Counted from the stretch's first letter, positions 1-8,357 are shown. The stretch: DNA of 40,253 nt from Actinomycetales bacterium UBA1383 (GCA_002305415.1 DBQX01000002.1:594-40846); one strand, 5' to 3'. Program-made: numbers and translations. Notes: a model not told the origin generated them from the sequence alone.

Positions 1-477
1 GTCCGTCAGCCGCGGCCGCGGAGCCTGCGTCCACTTGAACTCCGGGTCCTCCTCGAAGTACTGGTTCATCAACGGCCAGTACGCCAGGTACTCCCAGTAC
101 CGGCACCGGAACGAGTTCGCCGACGCCATGATCTCATTCCCGATGGTCAACAGGATGTCCCGCGGCGGCATCTGCGTCATCCCGGAGTTCGCCCGGAAGT
201 CCGGGGTCACGATCTGCTGGTTCCACTGCAGCGGGGTGGGACGATCCACCTTGACGCCCAGACCCTCCAGGATCTTCACGTAGTTGTCCAGCTGCTCATT
301 CGCGGCCTCCACCGTCGCGGTGGGCCGGGGGCCCCACATGCCGCGCATCTCCGAGTCCACCGGAACCTTCTCAGACGTCGCCGGCTCCTCGTCCGGGATC
401 ACCGAGAAGTCCGCACGACCCACGATCACGTGCTTCAACGGATCGAAGTCATTCCACGAGTTGACGATCTTCGTCAT
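1..477 (-). CDS. Glycine amidinotransferase-like protein (partial, C-terminus outside window)
   Basis: This is the first 159 codons of an amidinotransferase of the arginine:glycine amidinotransferase (AGAT) family, which moves the amidino group of arginine to an amine and leaves ornithine. The N-terminus reads NSWNDFDPLKHVIVGRA, and further on are TPDF, PRDILLTIGNEI, RCRYWEY and FKWTQAPRP, all matching the AGAT fold as I remember it. The catalytic His and Cys lie in the missing C-terminal half, so activity cannot be judged. The ATG start is supported by a strong AAAGGAG ribosome site 5 bases upstream. It follows arcC by 68 bases with no visible terminator, so it probably belongs to the arc operon. 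Several 60-base blocks are only 50-62% GC, lower than arcC. The acceptor amine is unknown; an inosamine or lysine amidinotransferase is also possible. Confidence 0.8.
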   Translation of the reverse strand, partial: MTKIVNSWNDFDPLKHVIVGRADFSVIPDEEPATSEKVPVDSEMRGMWGPRPTATVEAANEQLDNYVKILEGLGVKVDRPTPLQWNQQIVTPDFRANSGMTQMPPRDILLTIGNEIMASANSFRCRYWEYLAYWPLMNQYFEEDPEFKWTQAPRPRLTD

Positions 478-545
478 GGTCACTCCTTTGTGTGTGTTCC
501 TTGTATCGGTCGGTCGACGGCGGCCCAGTGGTCGCCGATGGTCTC

Positions 546-1529
546 TCAGGCGCGGCGGATCCGCCGCGTCTCAACGGGTTCCGGCAGCGGCGGGCGGATG
601 TCGTCCGGACCGCCGTAGTTGCCGCCGGGCGTGATGATGGTGCCGGCCTCGCCGTAGAGGATCTTCTCTGCGTCCTCGAGCCGGCCGATCGCGGCCGTCT
701 CTCCGGTCAGCTCGACGAACCGGCAGGCCGCCTCGACCTTCGGTCCCATCGATCCCGCGGCGAAGCCCCGCTGCCGCATGAAGGCGGGCGTCGCGCGCTT
801 GATCTCGACCTGTTCCGGGGTGCCGTAGTTGTCCAGCACCGCCGGGACGTCGGTCAGGATCATGAGGAAGTCGGCCTCGATGGCCTCAGCGAGCACGGAG
901 GCGGTGAGGTCCTTGTCGATGACGGCCTCCACGCCCTTGCGGAGCCCGCGCTCGTCGCGGATGACGGGGATCCCGCCCCCACCCGCACAGACCACTACCG
1001 CGCCTGCCTCGATGAGGGTGCGGATGATCCGCGTCTCCACGATGCGCTGCGGCTTCGGCGAGCCCACGACGCGGCGGAAGTACTGGCCGTCAGCCTTCAT
1101 CGCCCAGCCGCGCTCCTCGGCGAGCTTCTTCGCCTCGTCCTCGCCGTAGACCTGGCCCACGAACTTGGTCGGGTTCTGGAAGGCGGGGTCGCCGGCGAGT
1201 ACGAGGGTCTGGTTCACGATCGACGCCACGTGCCGTCCGGGCAGGTGGTTCTGCAGGGACTGCAGCATCCAGTACCCGATCATCCCCTGCGTCATCGCGC
1301 CGAGGGTGTCAAAGGGGTAGGGCTCCGTCAGGTTCGGGTCGTTCGCCGACTGCAGGGCGAAGACGCCGACCTGGGGGCCGTTGCCGTGGGTGAGGACGAA
1401 CTCGTGGTGCTCCGCGAGGGGCGCGAGGGCCTTGACCGCGCGATCCACGTTCGCCTGCTGCGGACGAGCGTCCGGCTTCTCGCCGCGCTGGAGGAGCGCG
1501 TTGCCGCCGAGTGCGATGACGATGCGCAT
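546..1529 (-). CDS. arcC: Carbamate kinase
   Basis: Carbamate kinase turns carbamoyl phosphate and ADP into ATP, CO2 and ammonia, the energy-yielding last step of the arginine deiminase pathway. The 327-residue product has the usual length. It begins with the phosphate-binding ALGGNALL (residues 6-13) and has THGNGPQVG (47-55), a glycine-rich GGGGIPV segment and DKDLTA, as expected for the amino acid kinase fold. It starts 4 bases after the arcB stop, with a GGGGAG-type ribosome site inside the end of arcB, so the two are probably co-translated. The amidinotransferase gene follows 68 bases downstream. Confidence 0.96.
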   Translation of the reverse strand: MRIVIALGGNALLQRGEKPDARPQQANVDRAVKALAPLAEHHEFVLTHGNGPQVGVFALQSANDPNLTEPYPFDTLGAMTQGMIGYWMLQSLQNHLPGRHVASIVNQTLVLAGDPAFQNPTKFVGQVYGEDEAKKLAEERGWAMKADGQYFRRVVGSPKPQRIVETRIIRTLIEAGAVVVCAGGGGIPVIRDERGLRKGVEAVIDKDLTASVLAEAIEADFLMILTDVPAVLDNYGTPEQVEIKRATPAFMRQRGFAAGSMGPKVEAACRFVELTGETAAIGRLEDAEKILYGEAGTIITPGGNYGGPDDIRPPLPEPVETRRIRRA

Positions 1530-1533
1530 GTCC

Positions 1534-2535
1534 TCACTCCCCCAGGGTGGCGACCATGACGGCCTTGATGGTGTGCATGCGGTTCTCGGCCTGGTCGAAG
1601 ACCACGGAGGCCTCGGACTCGAAGACCTCGTCGGTGACCTCGAGGGACTCCATGCCGGTCTTCTGGAAGATGTCCTCGCCGACCTTGGTGTTGCGGTCGT
1701 GGAAGGCCGGCAGGCAGTGCAGGAACTTCACGTTCGGGTTGCCGGTGGCAGCCATGAGCTCGGCGTTGACCTGGTACGGGGAGAGCAGCGCGATCCGCTG
1801 GTCCCAGACCTCCTTGGGCTCGCCCATGGAGACCCAGACGTCGGTGTACAGGAAGTCGCAGCCGGCGACGCCCGCCTTGGCGTCGGCCGTGACCGTCACC
1901 TTCGCACCGGTCTCGGCCGCGATCCGCTCCGCCTCGGCGACGATCGCGGCGTCGGTCTGCAGTTCGACGGGGGCGACCATCCGGACGTCCATGCCCATCA
2001 TCGCGCCGGCGATGAGGAGCGAGTTGGCGACGTTGTTGCGCGCGTCGCCCACGTAGGCGAACGTGATGTCCGCGTAGTCCTTGCCGGAGGCCTCGTGCAT
2101 GGTGAGCTGGTCGGCCAGCATCTGGGTGGGGTGCCAGTCGTCGGTGAGGCCGTTCCACACCGGGACGCCGGAGAGCTCGGCGAGCACCTCGACGTGCTCC
2201 TGCTTCGAGCCGCGGAACTCGATACCGTCGTAGAAGCGGCCGAGCACCCGCGCCGTGTCCGCGACGGACTCCTTGTGGCCCATCTGCGACCCGCTCGGGT
2301 CGAGGTAGGTCACGTGGGCGCCCTGGTCGAAGGCCGCGACCTCGAACGAGCACCGGGTCCGGGTGGACGTCTTCTCGAAGATGAGGGCGATGTTCTTGCG
2401 GGCGAGGTGCTGGACCTCACGGCCCTCCTTCTTCGCGGCCTTCAGCTCGGCCGAGAGGTCGAGCAGGTACCGCCACTCCTCGGGGGTGAAGTCCAGCTCC
2501 TTGAGGAAGCTGCGGCCCTTGAGGTCGACGCTCAT
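1534..2535 (-). CDS. arcB: Ornithine carbamoyltransferase, probably catabolic
   Basis: This enzyme interconverts citrulline plus phosphate and ornithine plus carbamoyl phosphate. The 333-residue protein has the carbamoyl-phosphate loop STRTR (57-61), HPTQ (135-138), DVWVSMGE (232-239) and the ornithine-side HCLP (273-276). A GAAAGGA ribosome site precedes the ATG. Its place between arcA and arcC argues for the catabolic, phosphorolytic role. However, the biosynthetic argCJBD operon just upstream has no argF, so this could also be the only ornithine carbamoyltransferase and work in both directions. Sequence motifs do not separate the two roles. Confidence 0.95.
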   Translation of the reverse strand: MSVDLKGRSFLKELDFTPEEWRYLLDLSAELKAAKKEGREVQHLARKNIALIFEKTSTRTRCSFEVAAFDQGAHVTYLDPSGSQMGHKESVADTARVLGRFYDGIEFRGSKQEHVEVLAELSGVPVWNGLTDDWHPTQMLADQLTMHEASGKDYADITFAYVGDARNNVANSLLIAGAMMGMDVRMVAPVELQTDAAIVAEAERIAAETGAKVTVTADAKAGVAGCDFLYTDVWVSMGEPKEVWDQRIALLSPYQVNAELMAATGNPNVKFLHCLPAFHDRNTKVGEDIFQKTGMESLEVTDEVFESEASVVFDQAENRMHTIKAVMVATLGE

Positions 2536-2573
2536 GTCAGTCCTTTCGAAGTGTGTGGGTGATTGGATGTTCG

Positions 2574-3800
2574 TCAGAGCGCTTCACGCTGCGTGGGGCA
2601 GCTCATGCAGCGCGGTCCACCTCGACCGCGCCCGAGTTCGCCGCCCGGCACCGTGATGACACGCACGCCCTCGGACTCGAGGTAGGCGTTGGCGACAGTG
2701 TTGCGGTCGTACGCGACCACGACGTTGGGGCGGACGGTCAGCACGTTGCACGCGTCGTTCCACTGGCCGCGTTCGGCCGAGAGGTTGTCCTCCGGTGTGG
2801 TCAGCACGCGGATCGCGGGAATGCGGAGTGCCCGCGCGATCACCGCGTGCATCTCATCTCCCGGCGCGTAGCTGACCTCGATCTCGCCGTGCCTCTCCCC
2901 TCGCGTGACGGTCACGGACGGCAGCATCCCGAGGTGCTTGTACTTGAGGAACGTGTCCTGGTTCACCATCGTCATGACGGTGTCGAGGTGCATCTGGGAG
3001 CGGACCTGCTTCATGACGAGGCCGACGACGGTGTGGACCTCCTCGCTGTTCCACAGCAGCGCGCGGGCGAGGCGCTCGAAGCCGGAGGAGCGGGTGCGTT
3101 CCGAGATCCCGACGAGGACGGCGCCGTTGCCGATCACCTCGACGTCGCCACCCTCGATCGTCGCGGGACCATCGGCCAGCCCGTTCGACCAGCGCTTGAA
3201 GTCCTGGCCGGCGAAACGGGGGTGCCAGCGGTAGACCGCCTCGAAGTTGACCGTCTCGCGCTGGCGGGCGGGCTTCTGCATGGAGTTGACGGAGACGCCG
3301 TCGTAGACCCAGCAGGTCGTGTCACGGGTGAAGAGGTGGTTTGGCAGGCACCGCAGGAGCATGAAGTCGCGGTCCGAGGCGGCGAAGTAGGCCGCGGGGC
3401 GGTCGCCGATGCGCTCGAGCAACTCGTCCTTGGTGATGCCCACGATGAGGTGTTCGGCCAGTTCGGCGGCGGTGAGCGTGTCGGCGTACTCCCGCATGTA
3501 GCGGTTTCCGGTGACGCCGTACCAGCGCTCCTCGAACGTCTCGGCGGAGACGTACTCGCGAGCCTCGGGGATCTCGAGCGCCTCGGCGAGGAGTTCCTGG
3601 GCGTAGAGCACCTCCGCACCCTCGGCTCGCAGCGCCTCGGCGAACACGTCGTGCTCCTGTTGAGCCCGCTCCGTCCACAGGACATCATCGAAGAGGAGTT
3701 CGTCCTTGTTGGTCGGCGTGAGCCGATCCATCTCGGAGCCCGGCCGGTGGAGGATCACCTGGCGGAGCTGTCCTACCTCGGAGCCTACGTGGTACGTCAT
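2574..3800 (-). CDS. arcA: Arginine deiminase
   Basis: Arginine deiminase hydrolyses arginine to citrulline and ammonia, the first step of the pathway completed by arcB and arcC. The 408-residue product has the expected length. Visible motifs are LFDD (36-39), FTRD (157-160), EGGDV (216-220), HLDTV (271-275) and the C-terminal GGPRCMSC with the catalytic Cys at 398. I chose the ATG at 3800 because family proteins begin close to the VGSEVGQLRQVILHRP stretch. A longer frame opens at 3851 but has no ribosome site, and its start would fall in a dyad-rich control region. The site for 3800 (GGCAGGGA) is itself weak. arcB follows after 38 bases. Confidence 0.95.
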   Translation of the reverse strand: MTYHVGSEVGQLRQVILHRPGSEMDRLTPTNKDELLFDDVLWTERAQQEHDVFAEALRAEGAEVLYAQELLAEALEIPEAREYVSAETFEERWYGVTGNRYMREYADTLTAAELAEHLIVGITKDELLERIGDRPAAYFAASDRDFMLLRCLPNHLFTRDTTCWVYDGVSVNSMQKPARQRETVNFEAVYRWHPRFAGQDFKRWSNGLADGPATIEGGDVEVIGNGAVLVGISERTRSSGFERLARALLWNSEEVHTVVGLVMKQVRSQMHLDTVMTMVNQDTFLKYKHLGMLPSVTVTRGERHGEIEVSYAPGDEMHAVIARALRIPAIRVLTTPEDNLSAERGQWNDACNVLTVRPNVVVAYDRNTVANAYLESEGVRVITVPGGELGRGRGGPRCMSCPTQREAL

Positions 3801-3853
3801 CGTCCCTGCCTCATCGCTGTTGTCGATGTTCTGGTGTCCAGCGTAGCCCATTC

Positions 3854-3869
3854 TGGTACGGCCGTACCA
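3854..3869. promoter_or_regulatory. Perfect 16-base palindrome upstream of arcA
   Basis: TGGTACGG followed by CCGTACCA is an exact inverted repeat 54-69 bases before the arcA start. The core TGGTAC recurs at 3877-3882 and, inside the coding region, at 3790-3795. Its position and symmetry fit an operator for a dimeric repressor or activator of the arc operon. The regulator is not in the window. The palindrome alone cannot say which protein family binds it. Confidence 0.5.
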
Positions 3870-3870
3870 C

Positions 3871-3890
3871 GGACTTTGGTACTAATGTCC
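3871..3890. promoter_or_regulatory. Imperfect 20-base dyad upstream of arcA
   Basis: GGACTTTGGT and ACTAATGTCC are inverted repeats matching at 8 of 10 positions, one base away from the perfect palindrome at 3854-3869. A possible -35 element, TTGGAC on the minus strand, lies at 3887-3892 and overlaps this dyad. No convincing -10 hexamer is correctly spaced from it. The dyad may be a second operator half or part of the same site. Confidence 0.3.
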
Positions 3891-3912
3891 AACTCTCTTG
3901 GGGGACACCCCG

Positions 3913-3928
3913 TGTGGTGGATGTCACA
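3913..3928. promoter_or_regulatory. Crp/Fnr-type binding site candidate for the arc operon
   Basis: TGTGG-N6-TCACA matches 9 of 10 positions of the TGTGA-N6-TCACA consensus used by many Crp-type regulators. Crp/Fnr proteins are known to activate deiminase operons in other bacteria. The centre lies about 120 bases upstream of the arcA start and about 30 bases upstream of a possible -35 element (3887-3892), a workable activation distance. One such match can arise by chance. Confidence 0.4.
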
Positions 3929-4061
3929 TCCGCGACCGGGCTCGGTGGCGCGGGGAGGCACCCGCCGATCGTGGGACGAGGAGCCCACGCCAGGCGAACT
4001 CGATGACGTCTGCGGGCACGACCCCGGCCGGCAGTCCCGCAGTTACGGAACACCCGCGTAG

Positions 4062-4097
4062 CGCCTGACCGGCAGGTGGAATGGGAGGCGTCAGGCG
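4062..4097 (-). terminator. Possible hairpin at the end of argD
   Basis: CGCCTGAC (4062-4069) and GTCAGGCG (4090-4097) form a perfect 8-base stem with a 20-base loop. The argD stop codon lies in the stem. There is no T-run on the minus strand after it, so it is not a typical intrinsic terminator. It may protect the 3' end of the argCJBD message or weakly separate it from the arc genes. The rest of 3932-4061 shows nothing I recognise. Confidence 0.3.
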
Positions 4098-5263
4098 GTT
4101 GCGGTGGGCTCAATCTGGCCCAGCACCGCTGCCAGGGCAGAGGTGAAGGCCGCAGCCTGCTCGCGATCCAGGATGTACGGCGGCGCAAGGCGGATCGCGG
4201 TCGGGGTGACGTTGTTGGTGATGTACCCGGCGTCGAGCAGCGCGCGCTGCACCGGCGCCGAGGGTCGGTCGATCTCCACGGCGATGAGGAGCCCGCGGCC
4301 GCGCACCTCCACCACTCCGGGGACGCGCTCCAGTTCGCCGCGCCACCACGCGCCGAGTTCCCCGACATGGCCGAGGAGCGGGAGCGCGGCATCCACAACC
4401 GCCAGGGCCGTGGCAGCCGCGAGGGGGTTGCCACCGAAGGTGGTGCCGTGCTGGCCGGGCCCGAGCAGGTCCGCTGCCGGGCCGTAGCCGATCACGGCCC
4501 CGATCGGGAAGCCGCCGCCGAGTCCCTTCGCCATCGTGACGACGTCGGGCACGATCCGGGCGGCGGTGTGCGCGAACCACTCGCCAGTGCGGCCGGCACC
4601 GGTCTGGACCTCGTCCACGACGAGCAGCGCCCCGCGCTCGTGCGTGAGCGTACGGGCAGCGCGGAGGTAGGCAGCATCGAGAGGCCGTACCCCGGCCTCC
4701 CCCTGGATCGCCTCCACGAAGAGTGCGGCGACCTCGCCGTCGAGAGCGGCGTCGAGAGCGTTCAGGTCCCCGGGCGGCACGAACGTCACACGGCCTGGGA
4801 GCGGCTCGAACGGCTCGCGGTAGGCGGGCTTCCACGTGAGGGACAGCGCCCCCAGGGTACGGCCGTGGAAGGCGCTCTCGAGGGCCACGATCCGGCCGCG
4901 GGGGCGGTGGCGCAGGGCGAGCTTGATCGCGGACTCATTCGCCTCGGAGCCCGAGTTGACCAACAGCACCTTCGAGCCGGGCGGCGCGTCCGACAGCTCG
5001 AGGAGGCGCCGGGCGAGCTCCAGTTGCGGCGGCGAGGTGAAGAAGTTCGAGACGTGTCCCAGCGTGGCCGCCTGCCTGCCGAGCGCCGCCACGACGTCCG
5101 GGTGCGCGTGGCCGAGGACGTTGACGGCGATCCCGCCGAGCAGGTCCAGGTAGCGGTTGCCACTCTCGTCCCACACCCAGGGGCCCTCGCCACGGACGAG
5201 CAGGCGCAGCGGGACGCCGAAGATCCCGAAGAGCCGGGCGGTGTAGTCATCCTGCCAGGTCAT
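4091..5263 (-). CDS. argD: Acetylornithine aminotransferase
   Basis: ArgD is a PLP-dependent class III aminotransferase that converts N-acetylglutamate semialdehyde to N-acetylornithine. The 390-residue product carries SGSEANE (104-110), DEVQTG (217-222) and MAKGLGGGFPIG with the PLP lysine at 246. Its ATG overlaps the argB stop by four bases (ATGA), so it is translationally coupled. It is the last gene of the argCJBD run. No argF, argR, argG or argH follows, unlike many actinobacterial arginine operons. Ornithine or GABA aminotransferase is a less likely alternative, given the operon. Confidence 0.95.
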   Translation of the reverse strand: MTWQDDYTARLFGIFGVPLRLLVRGEGPWVWDESGNRYLDLLGGIAVNVLGHAHPDVVAALGRQAATLGHVSNFFTSPPQLELARRLLELSDAPPGSKVLLVNSGSEANESAIKLALRHRPRGRIVALESAFHGRTLGALSLTWKPAYREPFEPLPGRVTFVPPGDLNALDAALDGEVAALFVEAIQGEAGVRPLDAAYLRAARTLTHERGALLVVDEVQTGAGRTGEWFAHTAARIVPDVVTMAKGLGGGFPIGAVIGYGPAADLLGPGQHGTTFGGNPLAAATALAVVDAALPLLGHVGELGAWWRGELERVPGVVEVRGRGLLIAVEIDRPSAPVQRALLDAGYITNNVTPTAIRLAPPYILDREQAAAFTSALAAVLGQIEPTATA

Positions 5264-6165
5264 GCCACAGCTCCGTCCGGCAGCACCGAGGTGCCGACAC
5301 CCTCGTTCGTGAAGACCTCGAGCAGCATCGAGTGCGGCTGGCGGCCGTCGATGATGTGGGCCTTCTCGACGCCGCCGCGCACGGCACGGGCGCAGGCCTC
5401 CATCTTCGGGACCATTCCGGCCTCGAGAGACCCCATCATCCCGTCCAGCGCACTCAGGGAGATCTCGTTGATCAGCGAGTCCCGGTTCGGCCAGTTGGCG
5501 TACAGGCCGGGCACGTCGGTGAGGATGACGAGTTTCCGGGCGCCCAGGGCGATCGCGAGGGCGGCGGCAGCGGTGTCGGCGTTCAGGTTGAGCACCTCCC
5601 CCTGGGCGTCGGGCGCCACGGTCGAGATCACCGGGATCCGTCCCGCGCGCAGGAGGTCCTCCACCGCGTGCGGGTCGACAGCTGCGACATCACCCACGAG
5701 GCCGACGTCGACCTCCTCGCCCTCCACCGTCGCGTGGCGCACCTCGGCAAGCATGAGGCCGCCGTCGCCGCCCGACAGCCCGACGGCGTAGGGGCGGTCG
5801 GCGTTGATCAGGCCGACCAGTTCGCGCTGCACCTTCCCGGTGAGGACCATCTGGACGACGTCACGCACCTCCGGCGTCGTGACGCGCAGGCCGCCGCGGA
5901 ACTCGGAGGCGATACCGAGCCGCCCCAGCATCGCGGTGATCTGCGGACCGCCGCCGTGCACCACGATGGGGTGGATGCCCACCTGCCGCAGGAACTGGAC
6001 GTCCTTGGCGAAGGACCGCTTGAGGGACTCGTCGACCATGGCGTGCCCGCCGTACTTCACGACGATGCGCTGCCCGGCGTAGCGCTGCAGCCATGGCAGC
6101 GCCTCGATCAGCACGTCGGCCTTCCAGGGCGCCGGGATCTCCTCGTAGTTGTGGATCGATGTCAT
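5260..6165 (-). CDS. argB: N-acetylglutamate kinase
   Basis: ArgB phosphorylates N-acetylglutamate, usually the feedback-controlled step of the cyclic arginine pathway. The 301-residue protein has KYGGHAM from residue 37 and HGGGPQI (70-76), the nucleotide and substrate loops of the amino acid kinase fold, and the later segment RIPVISTVAPD. The N-terminal extension before the kinase core (about 30 residues) is typical of the arginine-sensitive hexameric type, but sensitivity is an inference. It overlaps argJ upstream and argD downstream by four bases each (ATGA). Confidence 0.96.
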   Translation of the reverse strand: MTSIHNYEEIPAPWKADVLIEALPWLQRYAGQRIVVKYGGHAMVDESLKRSFAKDVQFLRQVGIHPIVVHGGGPQITAMLGRLGIASEFRGGLRVTTPEVRDVVQMVLTGKVQRELVGLINADRPYAVGLSGGDGGLMLAEVRHATVEGEEVDVGLVGDVAAVDPHAVEDLLRAGRIPVISTVAPDAQGEVLNLNADTAAAALAIALGARKLVILTDVPGLYANWPNRDSLINEISLSALDGMMGSLEAGMVPKMEACARAVRGGVEKAHIIDGRQPHSMLLEVFTNEGVGTSVLPDGAVA

Positions 6166-7319
6166 GTGGAGTACGCGCTGTTCTCGTGGACGTAGTCGTG
6201 GGTCAGGTCATTGGTCCAGACCGTGGCGCTCATCTCTCCGGCGTGCAGGTCGACGACGACGCGGACCTCCCGCCCGGTCAGGTCGACGAGGGACCGGTCG
6301 TCCCCCACTCCCCCTGCCCTGGCGACCTGGACGCCGTTCATCCACACGTCGAGGTCGTCGGCCTCGAACGGTGCGACGTCGGCCGGGACCGTGCCGACCG
6401 CCGCGAGGACGCGGCCCCAGTTCGGGTCATTGCCGAAGACCGCGGCCTTGAACAGGTTCGACGAGGTGACGGCCCGGGCGACGGCGAGGGCGGCGCGCTC
6501 CGTCGTCGCGCCCCGCACGGTGACCGCGATGTCGTGCGAGGCCCCCTCTGCGTCGGCGACCAGCTGCCGGGCCAGGTCGGCGCAGGCGGCGTCGAGGAGG
6601 GCCCCGAACTCGGTGGGCGAGGCGACGACGCCCGACGCCCCCGAGACCAGCAGCAGGACCGTGTCGTTGGTGGACATGCAGCCATCGGAGTCGACCCGGT
6701 TGAAGGAGTACTCGACGGCGTGGCGGAGGGCGGCGTCGGCCGCCTCCGCGTCGACGACCGCGTCCGTGGTGAGCACCACCAGCATCGTGGCGAGGGCGGG
6801 ATTCAGCATGCCGGCGCCCTTGGCCATCCCGCCGACCGACCAGCCCGGTCCCTGCTGCGACGTCTGCTTCGCCACGGTGTCAGTGGTGAGGATCGCGTGC
6901 GCGGCTGCCTCCCCGCCGTCGGCCGAGAGCGCCGCGGCGGCGGCGTCGATCCCGGCGAGCAGCCGCGGCATGTCGAGCCGCTCCCCGATCAGGCCGGTGG
7001 AACAGACCAGCACATCGCCGGCGCCCACGCCGAGCAACTCCGCCACGTGCTCCGCAGTCGCGTGGGTGTCGAGGAAGCCCGCCGGGCCGGTGCACGCGTT
7101 GGCGCCGCCGGAATTCAGCACCACGGCACGGGCGCGGCCATCCCCCACCGCCGTGCGCGACCACAGCACCGGGGCGGCCTGGACGCGGTTCGAGGTGAAG
7201 ACGCCCGCCGCGACGTCGAGGGGACCGTCGTTGACGACGAGCGCGACGTCGGGACGTCCCGACTTCTTCAGTCCGGCGGTGACGCCGGCAGCCCTGAAGC
7301 CGGCGGGGCTGGTGATCAC
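6162..7319 (-). CDS. argJ: Glutamate N-acetyltransferase / amino-acid acetyltransferase
   Basis: ArgJ moves the acetyl group from N-acetylornithine to glutamate, recycling it; some members also use acetyl-CoA. The precursor cleaves itself at an Ala-Thr bond. Here the bond is in KGAGMLNPALATML, and Thr178 would be the new N-terminal nucleophile. I chose the GTG at 7319, giving 385 residues that begin VITSPAGFRAAG, because it overlaps the argC stop as GTGA. A longer frame reaches 7430 but would run deep into argC and lacks family similarity there. The motifs GGANACTG and NDPNWGRVL are also present. Confidence 0.95.
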   Translation of the reverse strand: MITSPAGFRAAGVTAGLKKSGRPDVALVVNDGPLDVAAGVFTSNRVQAAPVLWSRTAVGDGRARAVVLNSGGANACTGPAGFLDTHATAEHVAELLGVGAGDVLVCSTGLIGERLDMPRLLAGIDAAAAALSADGGEAAAHAILTTDTVAKQTSQQGPGWSVGGMAKGAGMLNPALATMLVVLTTDAVVDAEAADAALRHAVEYSFNRVDSDGCMSTNDTVLLLVSGASGVVASPTEFGALLDAACADLARQLVADAEGASHDIAVTVRGATTERAALAVARAVTSSNLFKAAVFGNDPNWGRVLAAVGTVPADVAPFEADDLDVWMNGVQVARAGGVGDDRSLVDLTGREVRVVVDLHAGEMSATVWTNDLTHDYVHENSAYST

Positions 7320-8356
7320 GGCGCCACCCCCACGTCGGTCAGGCCCGTGGACTCCGCGAGACCCAGCGCGAGGTTGAGCGCCTGGACGGCGGACCCGGCG
7401 GTTCCCTTCACGAGGTTGTCCAGGGCGCACATGGCGACGACGCGGTCCGCGTGCCGGTCAACGGCCACCTGGACCAGGGCGGCGTTCGACCCCACAACCA
7501 TCGCCGTCGTGGGCCACTGGCCCTCGGGCAGCAGGTGCACGAAGGGTTCGCCGGCGTACGCCTCCTCCCATGCGGGGCGAACCTGGGCTGCGTCGCCGAC
7601 GAGTGGCGCGGTGACCGACGCGAGGATGCCGCGCGACATCGGCACGAGGATCGGCTGGAAGGCGACCCTGGGCTCGGCCGCGCCGGCCCGGCGGAGGTTC
7701 TGCTCGATCTCCGGGATGTGGCGGTGCGTCCCTCCGACCGCGTAGGGCGCCGCGCTCCCGAGCGCCTCGGCCGCGGTCAGGTGTGGCTTCAGCGCCTTCC
7801 CGGCACCCGAGTAGCCCACCGCGAGGGTCGCGACCACGTCACCGGGGTCGATGAGCCCCACGCCGGGCTGGATCGCCAGCGTCACGGCGGCGACGTTGCA
7901 GCCGGTCACCGCGATCCGGTCCGCGCCGGCGAGGACCGCCCGTTGCGCGCGCGGCGTCTGTTCACCGGCGTGGAGCAACTCGGGGAGGCCGTACGCCCAC
8001 GTACCCGCATGGGGCGTTCCGTAGAACTCCTCCCAGTCGACAGCGCGCTCGAGGCGGAAGTCGGCACCACAGTCGATGACGACCGCCCCCTCCAGATCCC
8101 CCGCGATCGGTCCGGAGGCGCCGTGCGGCAGGGCGAGGACGACGACGTCGGCGCCGGCGAGATTCTCGGTGGTGGTCTCGACGAGCGTTCGCTCCGCCAG
8201 TGGGCGGAGGTGCGGATGATGGCGCCCGACCGCCGTGCCCGCGTTCGCCGATGCCGTGAGCGCACCGATCCTGACAGCGGGATGCGCCAGCAGGAGGCGG
8301 AGCACCTCCCCGCCGGCATAACCGGAGGCCCCCGCCACCGCGACAGTGATGTTCAT
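7316..8356 (-). CDS. argC: N-acetyl-gamma-glutamyl-phosphate reductase
   Basis: ArgC reduces N-acetylglutamyl phosphate with NADPH. The protein has an N-terminal Rossmann motif GASGYAGGE (9-17) and the catalytic Cys153 in VTGCNVAA. Three in-frame ATG codons lie close together (8368, 8362, 8356). I prefer 8356, which gives 346 residues starting MNITVAVAGASGY, because the family motif usually begins within the first ten residues and a -10-like TATGCT sits 7 bases before it. It is the first gene of the argCJBD operon and is divergent from the quinone oxidoreductase gene. Confidence 0.94.
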   Translation of the reverse strand: MNITVAVAGASGYAGGEVLRLLLAHPAVRIGALTASANAGTAVGRHHPHLRPLAERTLVETTTENLAGADVVVLALPHGASGPIAGDLEGAVVIDCGADFRLERAVDWEEFYGTPHAGTWAYGLPELLHAGEQTPRAQRAVLAGADRIAVTGCNVAAVTLAIQPGVGLIDPGDVVATLAVGYSGAGKALKPHLTAAEALGSAAPYAVGGTHRHIPEIEQNLRRAGAAEPRVAFQPILVPMSRGILASVTAPLVGDAAQVRPAWEEAYAGEPFVHLLPEGQWPTTAMVVGSNAALVQVAVDRHADRVVAMCALDNLVKGTAGSAVQALNLALGLAESTGLTDVGVAP

Positions 8357-8357
8357 C

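Noticed and set aside
3801..3851. Longer arcA starting at 3851
   Set aside because: The 17 added residues are not family-like, there is no ribosome site, and the start would fall in the palindromic control region.
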